Shown here: in pieces, positions 1-6,386 of the stretch
How the letters are laid out: the number at the start of each line of letters is the position of its first letter
How positions within the stretch are numbered: the first letter of the stretch is position 1
Assembly: GCA_900322035.1 (NCBI GenBank)
Contig: ONYL01000009.1
Location: 1 to 64,000, forward strand
Direction of reading: 5' to 3'
DNA from: an uncultured Prevotella sp.
GTDB lineage: Bacteria > Bacteroidota > Bacteroidia > Bacteroidales > Bacteroidaceae
DNA: 64,000 nucleotides
Notes under the pieces: generated by a model
What the model was told of the DNA's origin: nothing
Database searches by the model: none
The model's input: only the letters and a program-made list of their open reading frames with translations
Made by a program: the position numbers and the translations under genes

Positions 1-155
1 TCGAACTTCGACGGGAACTGCAGCCAGTAGGCGTAGATGCCACGAAGCCGCTGCAGCCGTTCCCGGACGGAAACGGCCACATTCCGCGCCTGAAGTTCGT
101 TATCGTCGAGGACGACCAGACGCGAGTATTCATCTATGTTGACAGGTAAGCTCAT
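1..155 (-). CDS. Phage morphogenesis-operon protein, cut by window edge
   Basis: Only the first 51 residues are present, starting with ATG at 153-155 and running off the left edge without a stop. The visible protein begins MSLPVNIDEYSRLVVLDD and continues as a charged helix ending near YWLQFPSKF. It lies two bases downstream of the preceding gene, so it is almost certainly the next gene of the phage structural operon. Small DNA-binding or terminase-small-subunit-like proteins are often encoded in this position in Bacteroidales prophages, but nothing in 51 residues proves that. The function is unassigned. Confidence 0.6.
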   Translation of the reverse strand, partial: MSLPVNIDEYSRLVVLDDNELQARNVAVSVRERLQRLRGIYAYWLQFPSKF

Positions 156-157
156 AT

Positions 158-361
158 TTATATCATTGTCACTGAGGAAAGTTGTCTTTCTATCATACTG
201 AGGCATTCTGATACCGAGAACGGCGAGCCGGCACGCGCAGCGTCCCGGATGTCCTCGCGAATTTCCCTTGCTGTTATGGCCACACCATGGAAAAAGGCAC
301 TCCGCGCAGGATGGCCGAGCGTATTGATATCATCGGTCAGTTCCGTCTCATCAATACCCAA
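158..361 (-). CDS. Small hypothetical phage protein, TTG start
   Basis: This 67-residue acidic protein begins GIDETELTDDINTLGH and ends in TMI. No ATG exists in the frame near the 5' end. The only plausible initiator is TTG at 359-361, inside the end of the upstream PLD-like gene (25-base overlap), which suggests translational coupling. An alternative is that it is the C-terminal part of the PLD-like protein reached by a frameshift: the frame stays open about 40 bases further upstream. No domain is recognisable. Confidence 0.5.
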   Translation of the reverse strand: MGIDETELTDDINTLGHPARSAFFHGVAITAREIREDIRDAARAGSPFSVSECLSMIERQLSSVTMI

Positions 362-876
362 AAGGGCGGAGAAGCAACTCTTTCGAATAATCCATTGAGG
401 TCAATTGATTTTTTAATGATCCTGTCGAGTCCTGTATAGAGATCCAGGAATGCCTGCTGTGATGTTGTTACCATGGTACACTCAGCACGGTCGCCATAAG
501 TCTGGTTCTGCGAAGATATGACGGATACCGTCCAACGTTCATTTTGTACGAGAACAATCTTCGAGTGATTCTGCGCAAGATAGACATTATCGAAGCAGCT
601 GCTCATCAGCTTGGCCAGTTGTATTGTCTTTCTCAAAGCTTTCAGGTCAGCCACAAGTGACGCTTTCCCAATGAGACCTTTCTTCCTCAGATTGAGGAAG
701 TCGGAGCAGAAAGCATCCGACGTAGAGAAAGTGCTGACCCAGACATCAGCACGTCCGGTCTGCGACAGGATCCATCCGAGCAGGCCGAGCGTGTGAAGTC
801 CGTTGCCGAGGAAGTATTGGTTCGACTGGCGTGTGAGCGGCTGCAAGATGTCGTCAATTCTCCTGCCCCTGCTCAT
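337..876 (-). CDS. Phospholipase D-like domain protein of the phage operon
   Basis: The protein has 179 residues. A central NHSKIVLV segment matches the H-x-K half of the PLD/nuclease HKD motif, followed by SVISSQNQTYGDRAE, where an S and N sit where PLD enzymes carry their downstream polar residues. Only one HKD-like motif is present, as in single-domain PLD-fold nucleases that work as dimers, and the usual D is not obvious, so catalysis is uncertain. It overlaps both neighbours (23 bases with the gene before it, 25 with the one after), so it belongs to the structural operon. A role in DNA processing, packaging or host defence is an inference. Confidence 0.65.
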   Translation of the reverse strand: MSRGRRIDDILQPLTRQSNQYFLGNGLHTLGLLGWILSQTGRADVWVSTFSTSDAFCSDFLNLRKKGLIGKASLVADLKALRKTIQLAKLMSSCFDNVYLAQNHSKIVLVQNERWTVSVISSQNQTYGDRAECTMVTTSQQAFLDLYTGLDRIIKKSIDLNGLFERVASPPFWVLMRRN

Positions 877-1762
877 CTTTTATATCATCGGTGGAACCGG
901 CATTTTCCGAAGGGTCAACTGTCTCTGATGGTTCGTCCTCCGGGAACACGACACCGGCTTCGGCAAGCTTGGCGCGCAGATCATCGCCGATGACCTCACC
1001 CTTATCGAGCAGCAGCAGCACACGATCCTGAGTGTTCTGCAGGCTGCTACGATAAGCCTCGATAGCCTTTTCTCCGGCGTTCTCTCCGAGAGAAGCTTTC
1101 TTCATGTTGAGCAGCTTGTCGTCCTTCAACATCTTACTCAGGTAGCTGCGCGCATTGGTAATGGCCTTGGCCGAATCAGCCGGATCCTCGCCATTTTCTA
1201 CGGTTTCATCGTTGTTTTCCACGATGAAATCGTCATATCTGGCAAATTCAGACTTGTATTTATACCAGGTCTCTTTGAGCGTATTGAGAGACTCCGCAAG
1301 ATCACATGGCTCAGTTATGCCGAGACATGTATTATAGAGGCTCTTGATTTTCTTCCATCTCTCAGCGTTCTGCGGCCATATAGCCTTGATGTTGTCAGGC
1401 AGGCTGTCATGATCCGGGCGTTTCCCTCCGTGCATGGGGAGATCCTTTTCACTGTCGTCCTTTCTGTCATTTTCTGCCGGCTCCTCGTTTACGGCAGTCT
1501 TCAGCTCGCCAAGCAGCTGCTTGGCATCGTTTTGCACATCCTCGAGCGTCTGGCCACGCTGACGGATAGGAACGAATTTCTTCAACTCATAGACGACAGT
1601 TGACTCAAAATGCTTGGGATTGGTCATTACCGTTTGAAATAGTTGTCTGTTGCGGTTGAGCTGCAAGAGGAGCGTGGCTCCGCTTATGACATCCTCGAAA
1701 GTCCGATCCGTCTTCGCCAGCCATTCATTCAATCTCTTTGTGATGGAGTTGTCTATTGGCAT
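854..1762 (-). CDS. Hypothetical phage protein with charged linker
   Basis: This is a 302-residue protein without a recognisable domain. The N-terminal ~90 residues are helical (RLNEWLAKTDRTFEDVISGA). Residues ~93-125 form a very charged low-complexity linker, the middle is helical and rich in W/K, and the last ~30 residues are acidic and disordered (ending DEQGQEN). Its position between the structural protein and the PLD-like gene suggests a head or connector role, which is inference only. A stable hairpin lies just upstream (1791-1825), so its expression may be reduced relative to the capsid genes. Confidence 0.7.
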   Translation of the reverse strand: MPIDNSITKRLNEWLAKTDRTFEDVISGATLLLQLNRNRQLFQTVMTNPKHFESTVVYELKKFVPIRQRGQTLEDVQNDAKQLLGELKTAVNEEPAENDRKDDSEKDLPMHGGKRPDHDSLPDNIKAIWPQNAERWKKIKSLYNTCLGITEPCDLAESLNTLKETWYKYKSEFARYDDFIVENNDETVENGEDPADSAKAITNARSYLSKMLKDDKLLNMKKASLGENAGEKAIEAYRSSLQNTQDRVLLLLDKGEVIGDDLRAKLAEAGVVFPEDEPSETVDPSENAGSTDDIKDEQGQEN

Positions 1763-1790
1763 ATTGTCATGTTTTTGATGTTATCGAAAA

Positions 1791-1825
1791 GGGGCGGTCT
1801 CACGATCACACGTGAGGACCGCCCC
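1791..1825 (-). terminator. Strong hairpin between structural genes
   Basis: GGGGCGGTCTCACG at 1791-1804 pairs with CGTGAGGACCGCCCC at 1811-1825 around a six-base loop (one mismatch). On the leftward transcript it is followed by CCTTTTCG, only a short T-run. It may be a partial terminator or attenuator, or an RNA processing stop that makes the upstream capsid genes more abundant than the genes to its left. Confidence 0.55.
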
Positions 1826-1891
1826 CGCACCTATATATTATACGAGAAGAAATGTTTTATAGTTATCCTGAATCAATCTTCTCCTTAGCTG

Positions 1892-2503
1892 TTATGGGTT
1901 TGGCTTCTCTGCTGCAGCTGCCGTGAGCTTACATGTTGCGCCGTCAATGTCTCCATCAGCGGTGTGGATCTTACCCGTATAGAACGGAGCCGGATGGAAG
2001 TCGGTGGCTGATGCCTCTACCGTTGTCGTATTAGAGTCTGTTGCCGCAGCTCCCGTGTCCTGTTTCAGCGACAACTCAGGAGAGAAGTCCTCCGAACCGA
2101 TGATGCGGCATTTACCGTTGCGCTGAGGAACGAGGATGATAAGCTCGTCGTTGTTTGCCTGGTCGATGAAGCCGGAAGCCTCTTCCTCTGTACCGGGAAT
2201 GGCAAAGGTCGTCTTATTGAGGAACGTCTTACATCCGTCCGTACCCTGATTCTCCACTTCAATCTTGCCGTTATCCTTGACAATACCTATCTTATAGAAG
2301 TACTTGTCTGCAGCCAGCGTGAAGTCTCCCGTAGTCTGCACGGCCTCCTTAAGTGTCTTCGGACTGTCAGGAACCGAAGGATATGCAAGAATATCTCGCT
2401 TTGACGCGGCGTACACATAATCACGAATGCCAGGCAGCTTTTTCTGTCCCGGACATTTCTCCAAATCCTCATATATCGAGGCATTTTTCGTGCATTTAGA
2501 CAT
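1892..2503 (-). CDS. Putative phage structural protein (decoration or tail-tube type)
   Basis: The protein has 203 residues and starts MSKCTKNASIYEDLEKCPGQ, a cysteine-containing N-terminus I associate with abundant structural proteins of Bacteroidales prophages. The body is beta-rich (IGIVKDNGKIEVENQ, LIILVPQRNGKCRIIG). The C-terminus is Ala/Thr-rich with DGDIDGATCKLTAAAAE. It sits immediately downstream of the major capsid gene, the usual place for a head-decoration or head-tail protein. No catalytic motif is visible. Assignment to tail tube or decoration cannot be settled from sequence. Confidence 0.6.
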   Translation of the reverse strand: MSKCTKNASIYEDLEKCPGQKKLPGIRDYVYAASKRDILAYPSVPDSPKTLKEAVQTTGDFTLAADKYFYKIGIVKDNGKIEVENQGTDGCKTFLNKTTFAIPGTEEEASGFIDQANNDELIILVPQRNGKCRIIGSEDFSPELSLKQDTGAAATDSNTTTVEASATDFHPAPFYTGKIHTADGDIDGATCKLTAAAAEKPNP

Positions 2504-2572
2504 ATTGCAATCTTATTATATCATTAACTAATGAGATGACCGCCGCTCATGGGCGACAGTCATCATGAATAT

Positions 2573-3592
2573 TTAGGCACCGGCCTTCTTCTCAGCCACT
2601 GCGAAGACCTCAGGTGACACACTCTCGAACTGAGTGCCGAAGAACATGTTGGCGATGAAGTCCATGTCGTAGTGGTTCGACAGCGACTTCTCCACGATGT
2701 AGTTCTCGTCTGCAGTCTTCTGGTTATAGAGAAGCAGGATGTTTGTCTTCGGCGTTACCACCATAAAGTCAGCCGGGACACACGACAGCGGGACAAGCTC
2801 CACGTTAGAAGCGCCTTCCAGCGTGCGCTTATCGTAGCTCTGATTGTATGGCAGCGCTCCGTGACGTGTCTGATAAGCCTCAGTGTAATAGTGATAGGTC
2901 ATATCACTGATGAACATCTTGAGGTTGGGCTGGCTGCGAAGCTTCGGGCTGATCTTAGGACCCCAGTAGAAGTCCTTCAGCGCATCCTCAGCATTATCCT
3001 TGGTGATGGACTCTGTGAGATAGAAGAGGTTTCCAAGTGCCTCGGCAATGTACACCTCCTTGTTCTCGTTGGTACCGGCGATATCATTGTCGATGATGGT
3101 CTTGAAGCCATTGAAGAAGGCAGCGGTCTCATCGAAATTCGTGCCGTCATGCTTAGCAGTGAAGGCATTCATATACAGACGTTCGCCGAGCTTCTTCAAT
3201 ATGTAGGCACAGACCTGTACTACGATAGGCACGTTTTTCAGGCCTTCGCCTTTGGTGATATCGCTGCCCAAGATAGTCTGGTAGATTGCATTTGGATCGA
3301 TGCCTTCGATGCAGTTGCCGAAGAAGGTCTCGAGCACGCGCCCAGCGAACTTCACATCAGCGTCATGATGCTTGTCTTTCTTATAGTTGCCGATTTCAAA
3401 CTTACCGCTCATCTCCGTCACGGTCTCACGGTAGCGTATGCCGGTTCGAACGGAACAATGCTTCAGCAAGGCATCCATTGCCAGCATCGGCTGTACAATG
3501 AGTTCCTTACGGTATGTCTGATAGGTCTTGGTAAGCAGTTCCGGCGTGAACTTATAGTTGCCTACCTGTACAGTATTTGTCTCTGCTCCCAT
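2573..3592 (-). CDS. Probable major capsid protein
   Basis: The protein has 339 residues with no signal peptide or membrane segment. It follows a prohead protease/scaffold gene by two bases and precedes another structural gene, the canonical head-module order. The N-terminus (AETNTVQVGNYKFTPELL) is followed by a helical arm. The C-terminal part is mixed alpha/beta and ends FESVSPEVFAVAEKKAGA. Length and position fit an HK97-fold capsid protein, but I do not see a diagnostic motif, so the call rests on context. Expression is expected from the promoter at 4753-4782. Confidence 0.7.
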   Translation of the reverse strand: MGAETNTVQVGNYKFTPELLTKTYQTYRKELIVQPMLAMDALLKHCSVRTGIRYRETVTEMSGKFEIGNYKKDKHHDADVKFAGRVLETFFGNCIEGIDPNAIYQTILGSDITKGEGLKNVPIVVQVCAYILKKLGERLYMNAFTAKHDGTNFDETAAFFNGFKTIIDNDIAGTNENKEVYIAEALGNLFYLTESITKDNAEDALKDFYWGPKISPKLRSQPNLKMFISDMTYHYYTEAYQTRHGALPYNQSYDKRTLEGASNVELVPLSCVPADFMVVTPKTNILLLYNQKTADENYIVEKSLSNHYDMDFIANMFFGTQFESVSPEVFAVAEKKAGA

Positions 3593-3594
3593 AA

Positions 3595-4731
3595 TTAAAT
3601 GTCTTTAATAGATTCTGCGATGTCAAAGGCAGTTACCTGCGGATGCTCATCGGCTGGATTATCATTAGTTTTGTCCTCCGGCGCTGGATTCTTCTGGAGG
3701 TTCTTAATCTGCTCATCCTTTGTGGCGAGATCTTTTTTCACCTTTGCCAGCTCATTGCGCAGCTGGGCCACCTCATCGAGCGGCTCTGTCTTGACGGCTC
3801 CTTCGTCCTTCGGTGCCGTTTTCTCTTCCTTATTATCCTCGGCAGGTTTGGTAATAAGCTCATTGAGCTTCTTAGCCTGTTCTGCTGTCAGGACAACCTG
3901 CCCCTTATCGTCGGTAGGCAGAGAGTCAACGGCAAGCGCGGCGGTGATAGCCGCAAGTGCTAATGTTGGTTTACTCATTTCTATATTGGTTTCCTCGACG
4001 TTAGATTTGTGGAGCAGGTTCTTGATCCCCTGCAACGTCTTCTGCAGGAAAGTCGGAGTTGGATTGCCATCATCATCAGCCACGGCTCCCATCGTTTGTT
4101 TAGGCTGTGGCAATGGCGGTATGCCTGCCTCCTGGTACATATTGTTGTTGTTCTCGAATGCGTTTTTGAAGTTTGCCGTGAAGGCCTGAGCCTTCATCTC
4201 ATCCTCCTTGTCCTCTCTGATGGAATCGACGAGTCCGAAGTCAAACGCTTCCTGTGCTGTCAGCCAGTTGCCCTTCTTCATCTGCTTTGCACATTCCTCT
4301 TTCGTCTTGTGCGACTTATCCGCATACATCTGCGCCAGCACATCATCGAAGGTGTTCAGGTCATTGCGCTGCTGCGTAAGATCCCTGATGTATTCGTCCA
4401 GCTGCTCTTTGTTGGCCTGGCTGTATTTCATGATGACCGTCGATGTATTGTGGATAAGGAAGAAGCTGTCCTTGACAATGTCGATGGTAGCACAGCCAAG
4501 CATGGCAATCGTTGATATGGATGCGTTCATGCCGAAGGCATGCGCATGCACCTTGCCATGGTCCTTGAAGAGCTGGTTCATGATCAGACCGTCCATGACA
4601 TAGCCACCGAGAGAGCAGAAGGCGACATGCACATCCTTGTTTTTCTTCTGGTCGAGAAGATAACGCACGTAACCGGTAGACAGGCAATCCCATCCACCGA
4701 TTGTCCCGGTTATGATTATGTCGTAGTTCAT
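3595..4731 (-). CDS. ClpP-type prohead protease fused to scaffold-like C-terminus
   Basis: Residues 1-~170 are a ClpP/S14-like serine protease. The nucleophile Ser71 lies in GMNASISTIAM and His94 in FFLIHNTS, spaced as in ClpP, and the domain ends with the typical QEAFDFGLVDSI. ClpP-fold proteases process phage proheads. Residues ~190-378 are unrelated: a low-complexity Gln/Asn/Pro segment, then a hydrophobic Ala/Leu stretch (~255-275), then a charged coiled coil (LRNELAKVKKDLATKDEQ) and a disordered tail. That layout fits an internal scaffold that the protease releases or degrades during head maturation. It is the first gene of the morphogenesis operon, about 20 bases downstream of the promoter. 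Confidence 0.85.
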   Translation of the reverse strand: MNYDIIITGTIGGWDCLSTGYVRYLLDQKKNKDVHVAFCSLGGYVMDGLIMNQLFKDHGKVHAHAFGMNASISTIAMLGCATIDIVKDSFFLIHNTSTVIMKYSQANKEQLDEYIRDLTQQRNDLNTFDDVLAQMYADKSHKTKEECAKQMKKGNWLTAQEAFDFGLVDSIREDKEDEMKAQAFTANFKNAFENNNNMYQEAGIPPLPQPKQTMGAVADDDGNPTPTFLQKTLQGIKNLLHKSNVEETNIEMSKPTLALAAITAALAVDSLPTDDKGQVVLTAEQAKKLNELITKPAEDNKEEKTAPKDEGAVKTEPLDEVAQLRNELAKVKKDLATKDEQIKNLQKNPAPEDKTNDNPADEHPQVTAFDIAESIKDI

Positions 4732-4752
4732 ATTCCTCAGTTTATTTCATCG

Positions 4753-4782
4753 CAAAGGTAATATATATAATGTTCAGGCAAA
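4753..4782 (-). promoter_or_regulatory. Promoter of the morphogenesis operon
   Basis: On the minus strand TTTG (4779-4782) is followed after 18 bases by TACCTTTG (4753-4760), matching the Bacteroidetes TAnnTTTG -7 consensus. The intervening DNA is an AT repeat. The site lies ~20 bases upstream of the prohead protease start, so the untranslated leader would be short. Confidence 0.7.
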
Positions 4783-4790
4783 AACACTCG

Positions 4791-5201
4791 CTAACCCACG
4801 ATCTGAGCTGGCGGACACAGCGATGACCAGGTTATAGTTATTTCCGTCCATGAATTATCCGATGGCTTTTCTGGCAGACTGTCTTGTACGTTCATCACCG
4901 GAAAAGGCCGTCTTTCCGTCCCCAGGAGCAGATGGCTGCCGTCTGCGAGTCTAAGCCTGTAGGCATAATTCTTATGGTCTTGGAGGTCCTGACAGGTGTA
5001 GAATTTCAATGTTGAGCTGAAAACAGGTACCTTATCATCCACTTTTTCAGTTGTGGAGAGCGAGGCATGCTCTCTGCACACAACTTCATCCCATTGAATA
5101 CCTTTGGGCAATTTCAGAGTATTGATCCCCACTCTGAGCAATCCGTTAAGGTTGTTGCATAATGTCCGCTCAACCTTAGTTATGATTCTTACCTTATTCA
5201 T
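4791..5201 (-). CDS. Hypothetical phage protein
   Basis: This is a 136-residue soluble protein with no recognised domain, starting MNKVRIITKVERTLCNNLNG. It is beta-rich (FSSTLKFYTC, YAYRLRLADGSHLLLG) and ends TWSSLCPPAQIVG. It lies between the 5306-5767 gene and the head operon, on the same strand. A conserved accessory gene of the element is likely, but no function can be given. The late promoter follows its stop codon, so it is probably transcribed with the gene upstream. Confidence 0.6.
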   Translation of the reverse strand: MNKVRIITKVERTLCNNLNGLLRVGINTLKLPKGIQWDEVVCREHASLSTTEKVDDKVPVFSSTLKFYTCQDLQDHKNYAYRLRLADGSHLLLGTERRPFPVMNVQDSLPEKPSDNSWTEITITWSSLCPPAQIVG

Positions 5202-5305
5202 ACCTCTTTATATTGTTTCTATTAAACGTTCGTCCCCGAACAAATAAGACCTTATCACGTATAGGAATTCTTGCACTTTTTTAGAAAAAAGTTTGCCCGA
5301 GCCGA

Positions 5306-5767
5306 TTATTTCTTCCTCAAGTCCACCCCATGCCTGAGGTAAGAGTCCCGCATGCGCTGATAGCGCATCTTCAGCGTATAGTCGTAATCGGTGTCGATGC
5401 CGTTGCGCTCACACCAGGCGCGCACGCTTTTCAGCAGGGTACAGCCGCGCCGGGTCATCTCATTGAGGTCCTTCCACATCTGCATCTTGAATGTGTCGTC
5501 GATGATCTCCTCCAAGGCTTCCATGGCGTGCTTCGACATATAGTTGTAGCTGATGACACGCTTGCGCCCGCTGTCGGGTATGGCCACGGCCACCGTCCCG
5601 TCCTCCCGCTTTGCCGGTTGCCAGTCCTTGGGGCGCAGCGACACGAAGTGCCGGATGCAGGCGTTTTCCGCGGACCGGGATGGAAACACCACCGGGTTGC
5701 CATAGTGATGGACCAGCCATTGGCCAATGAATGGCTTGACTTTGAGATAGAAGTAGAAATTGCTCAT
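5306..5767 (-). CDS. Hypothetical phage protein, ~153 aa
   Basis: The ATG at 5765-5767 (MSNFYFYLKVKPFIGQW) is preferred to an upstream in-frame ATG at 5816-5818, because a promoter -7 (5796-5803) lies between the two and a transcript from it would lack the longer start. The protein is basic and helical, with FYFYLKVKPFIGQWLVHHYG at the N-terminus and MRYQRMRDSYLRHGVDLRKK at the C-terminus. It is the first gene after the noncoding repeat region. Such a position and its basic charge would suit a DNA-binding protein acting at the adjacent repeats, but this is speculation. Confidence 0.65.
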   Translation of the reverse strand: MSNFYFYLKVKPFIGQWLVHHYGNPVVFPSRSAENACIRHFVSLRPKDWQPAKREDGTVAVAIPDSGRKRVISYNYMSKHAMEALEEIIDDTFKMQMWKDLNEMTRRGCTLLKSVRAWCERNGIDTDYDYTLKMRYQRMRDSYLRHGVDLRKK

Positions 5768-5795
5768 GTTAGACTGCTTTATTAGATTTCTCCAG

Positions 5796-5827
5796 CAAAA
5801 GTAAGAAAAATTAGGCAAATATTCAAA
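5796..5827 (-). promoter_or_regulatory. Promoter for the 5306-5767 gene
   Basis: Minus-strand TTTG (5824-5827), 20-base spacer, TACTTTTG (5796-5803). Both elements and the spacing match the Bacteroidetes sigma consensus. This also decides the start codon of the downstream gene (5767 rather than 5818). Confidence 0.75.
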
Positions 5828-5933
5828 TCAACATTGGAAAATAAATAAAATGTTAATAGTCTCCGAAAAAAACGCTTTCACTTATCCTCTATTCCTGTCA
5901 CTACTTCTGAGTAATTCTGATTTCGTGAAATAA

Positions 5934-6203
5934 TTTTGTGACAACGTTTCATTTGTGACAGACTTCGCAACCTATTGATAATCAATATATTTTTCTGTCA
6001 CAGTCTTCTGTTGCAGAATTTTTGGGCCGAAATAAAAAGTGCAACATGGGCATCAATGCCCCCATAGAAAAAGCTTTGTCACAAACCCGATTATTTTTGT
6101 GACAGTTTGCAACGCAACTTTGTGACAACTCTGCAACACTCAAAACCCCGATAAACACTGAGTTTTTCACCTTTTCAAACTCTCTGTTACAAAAGTCACA
6201 AAA
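5934..6203. repeat. TTTGTGACA iteron-like cluster in the prophage
   Basis: TTTGTGACA occurs exactly at 5935-5943, 5952-5960, 6096-6104 and 6119-6127, inverted at 6075-6085 (TTTGTCACAAA), and with one or two changes at 5995-6003 and 6194-6202. A second short motif, GCAAC or GTTGC, alternates with it (near 5965, 6010, 6042, 6109, 6114, 6132). The cluster occupies a noncoding stretch of ~470 bases between the terminator of the primase-helicase operon and the promoter of the next operon. This arrangement suits a replication origin bound by an initiator, or an operator array. Confidence 0.65.
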
Positions 6204-6312
6204 TTTTGGAACGAAATTAGAAGGGGGGCGGGAAACCGAAAAGCCGCCAAAAGGGGTGTTAGGTTTTAGATGTTTGAATATTCAACAATTATAGCATTTA
6301 TAAAAATCACCT

Positions 6313-6349
6313 AAAAAAGGTAGAGCTGTTGAAAATCCACAACTCCACC
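6313..6349 (-). terminator. Terminator of the early/replication operon
   Basis: On the minus strand an 11-base-pair stem (6339-6349 with 6319-6329, two G-U pairs) is followed directly by TTTTTT (6313-6318). It lies ~40 bases after the stop codon of the primase-helicase gene. Confidence 0.8.
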
Positions 6350-6386
6350 CTACGGATAAGATTATATGTAAAGGAAGTGCTCTATG

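Noticed and set aside
5982..6170. 62-codon minus-strand frame in the prophage repeat region
   Set aside because: Its sequence is generated by the TTTGTGACA repeats; no promoter or coupling supports it, and it lies after a terminator.
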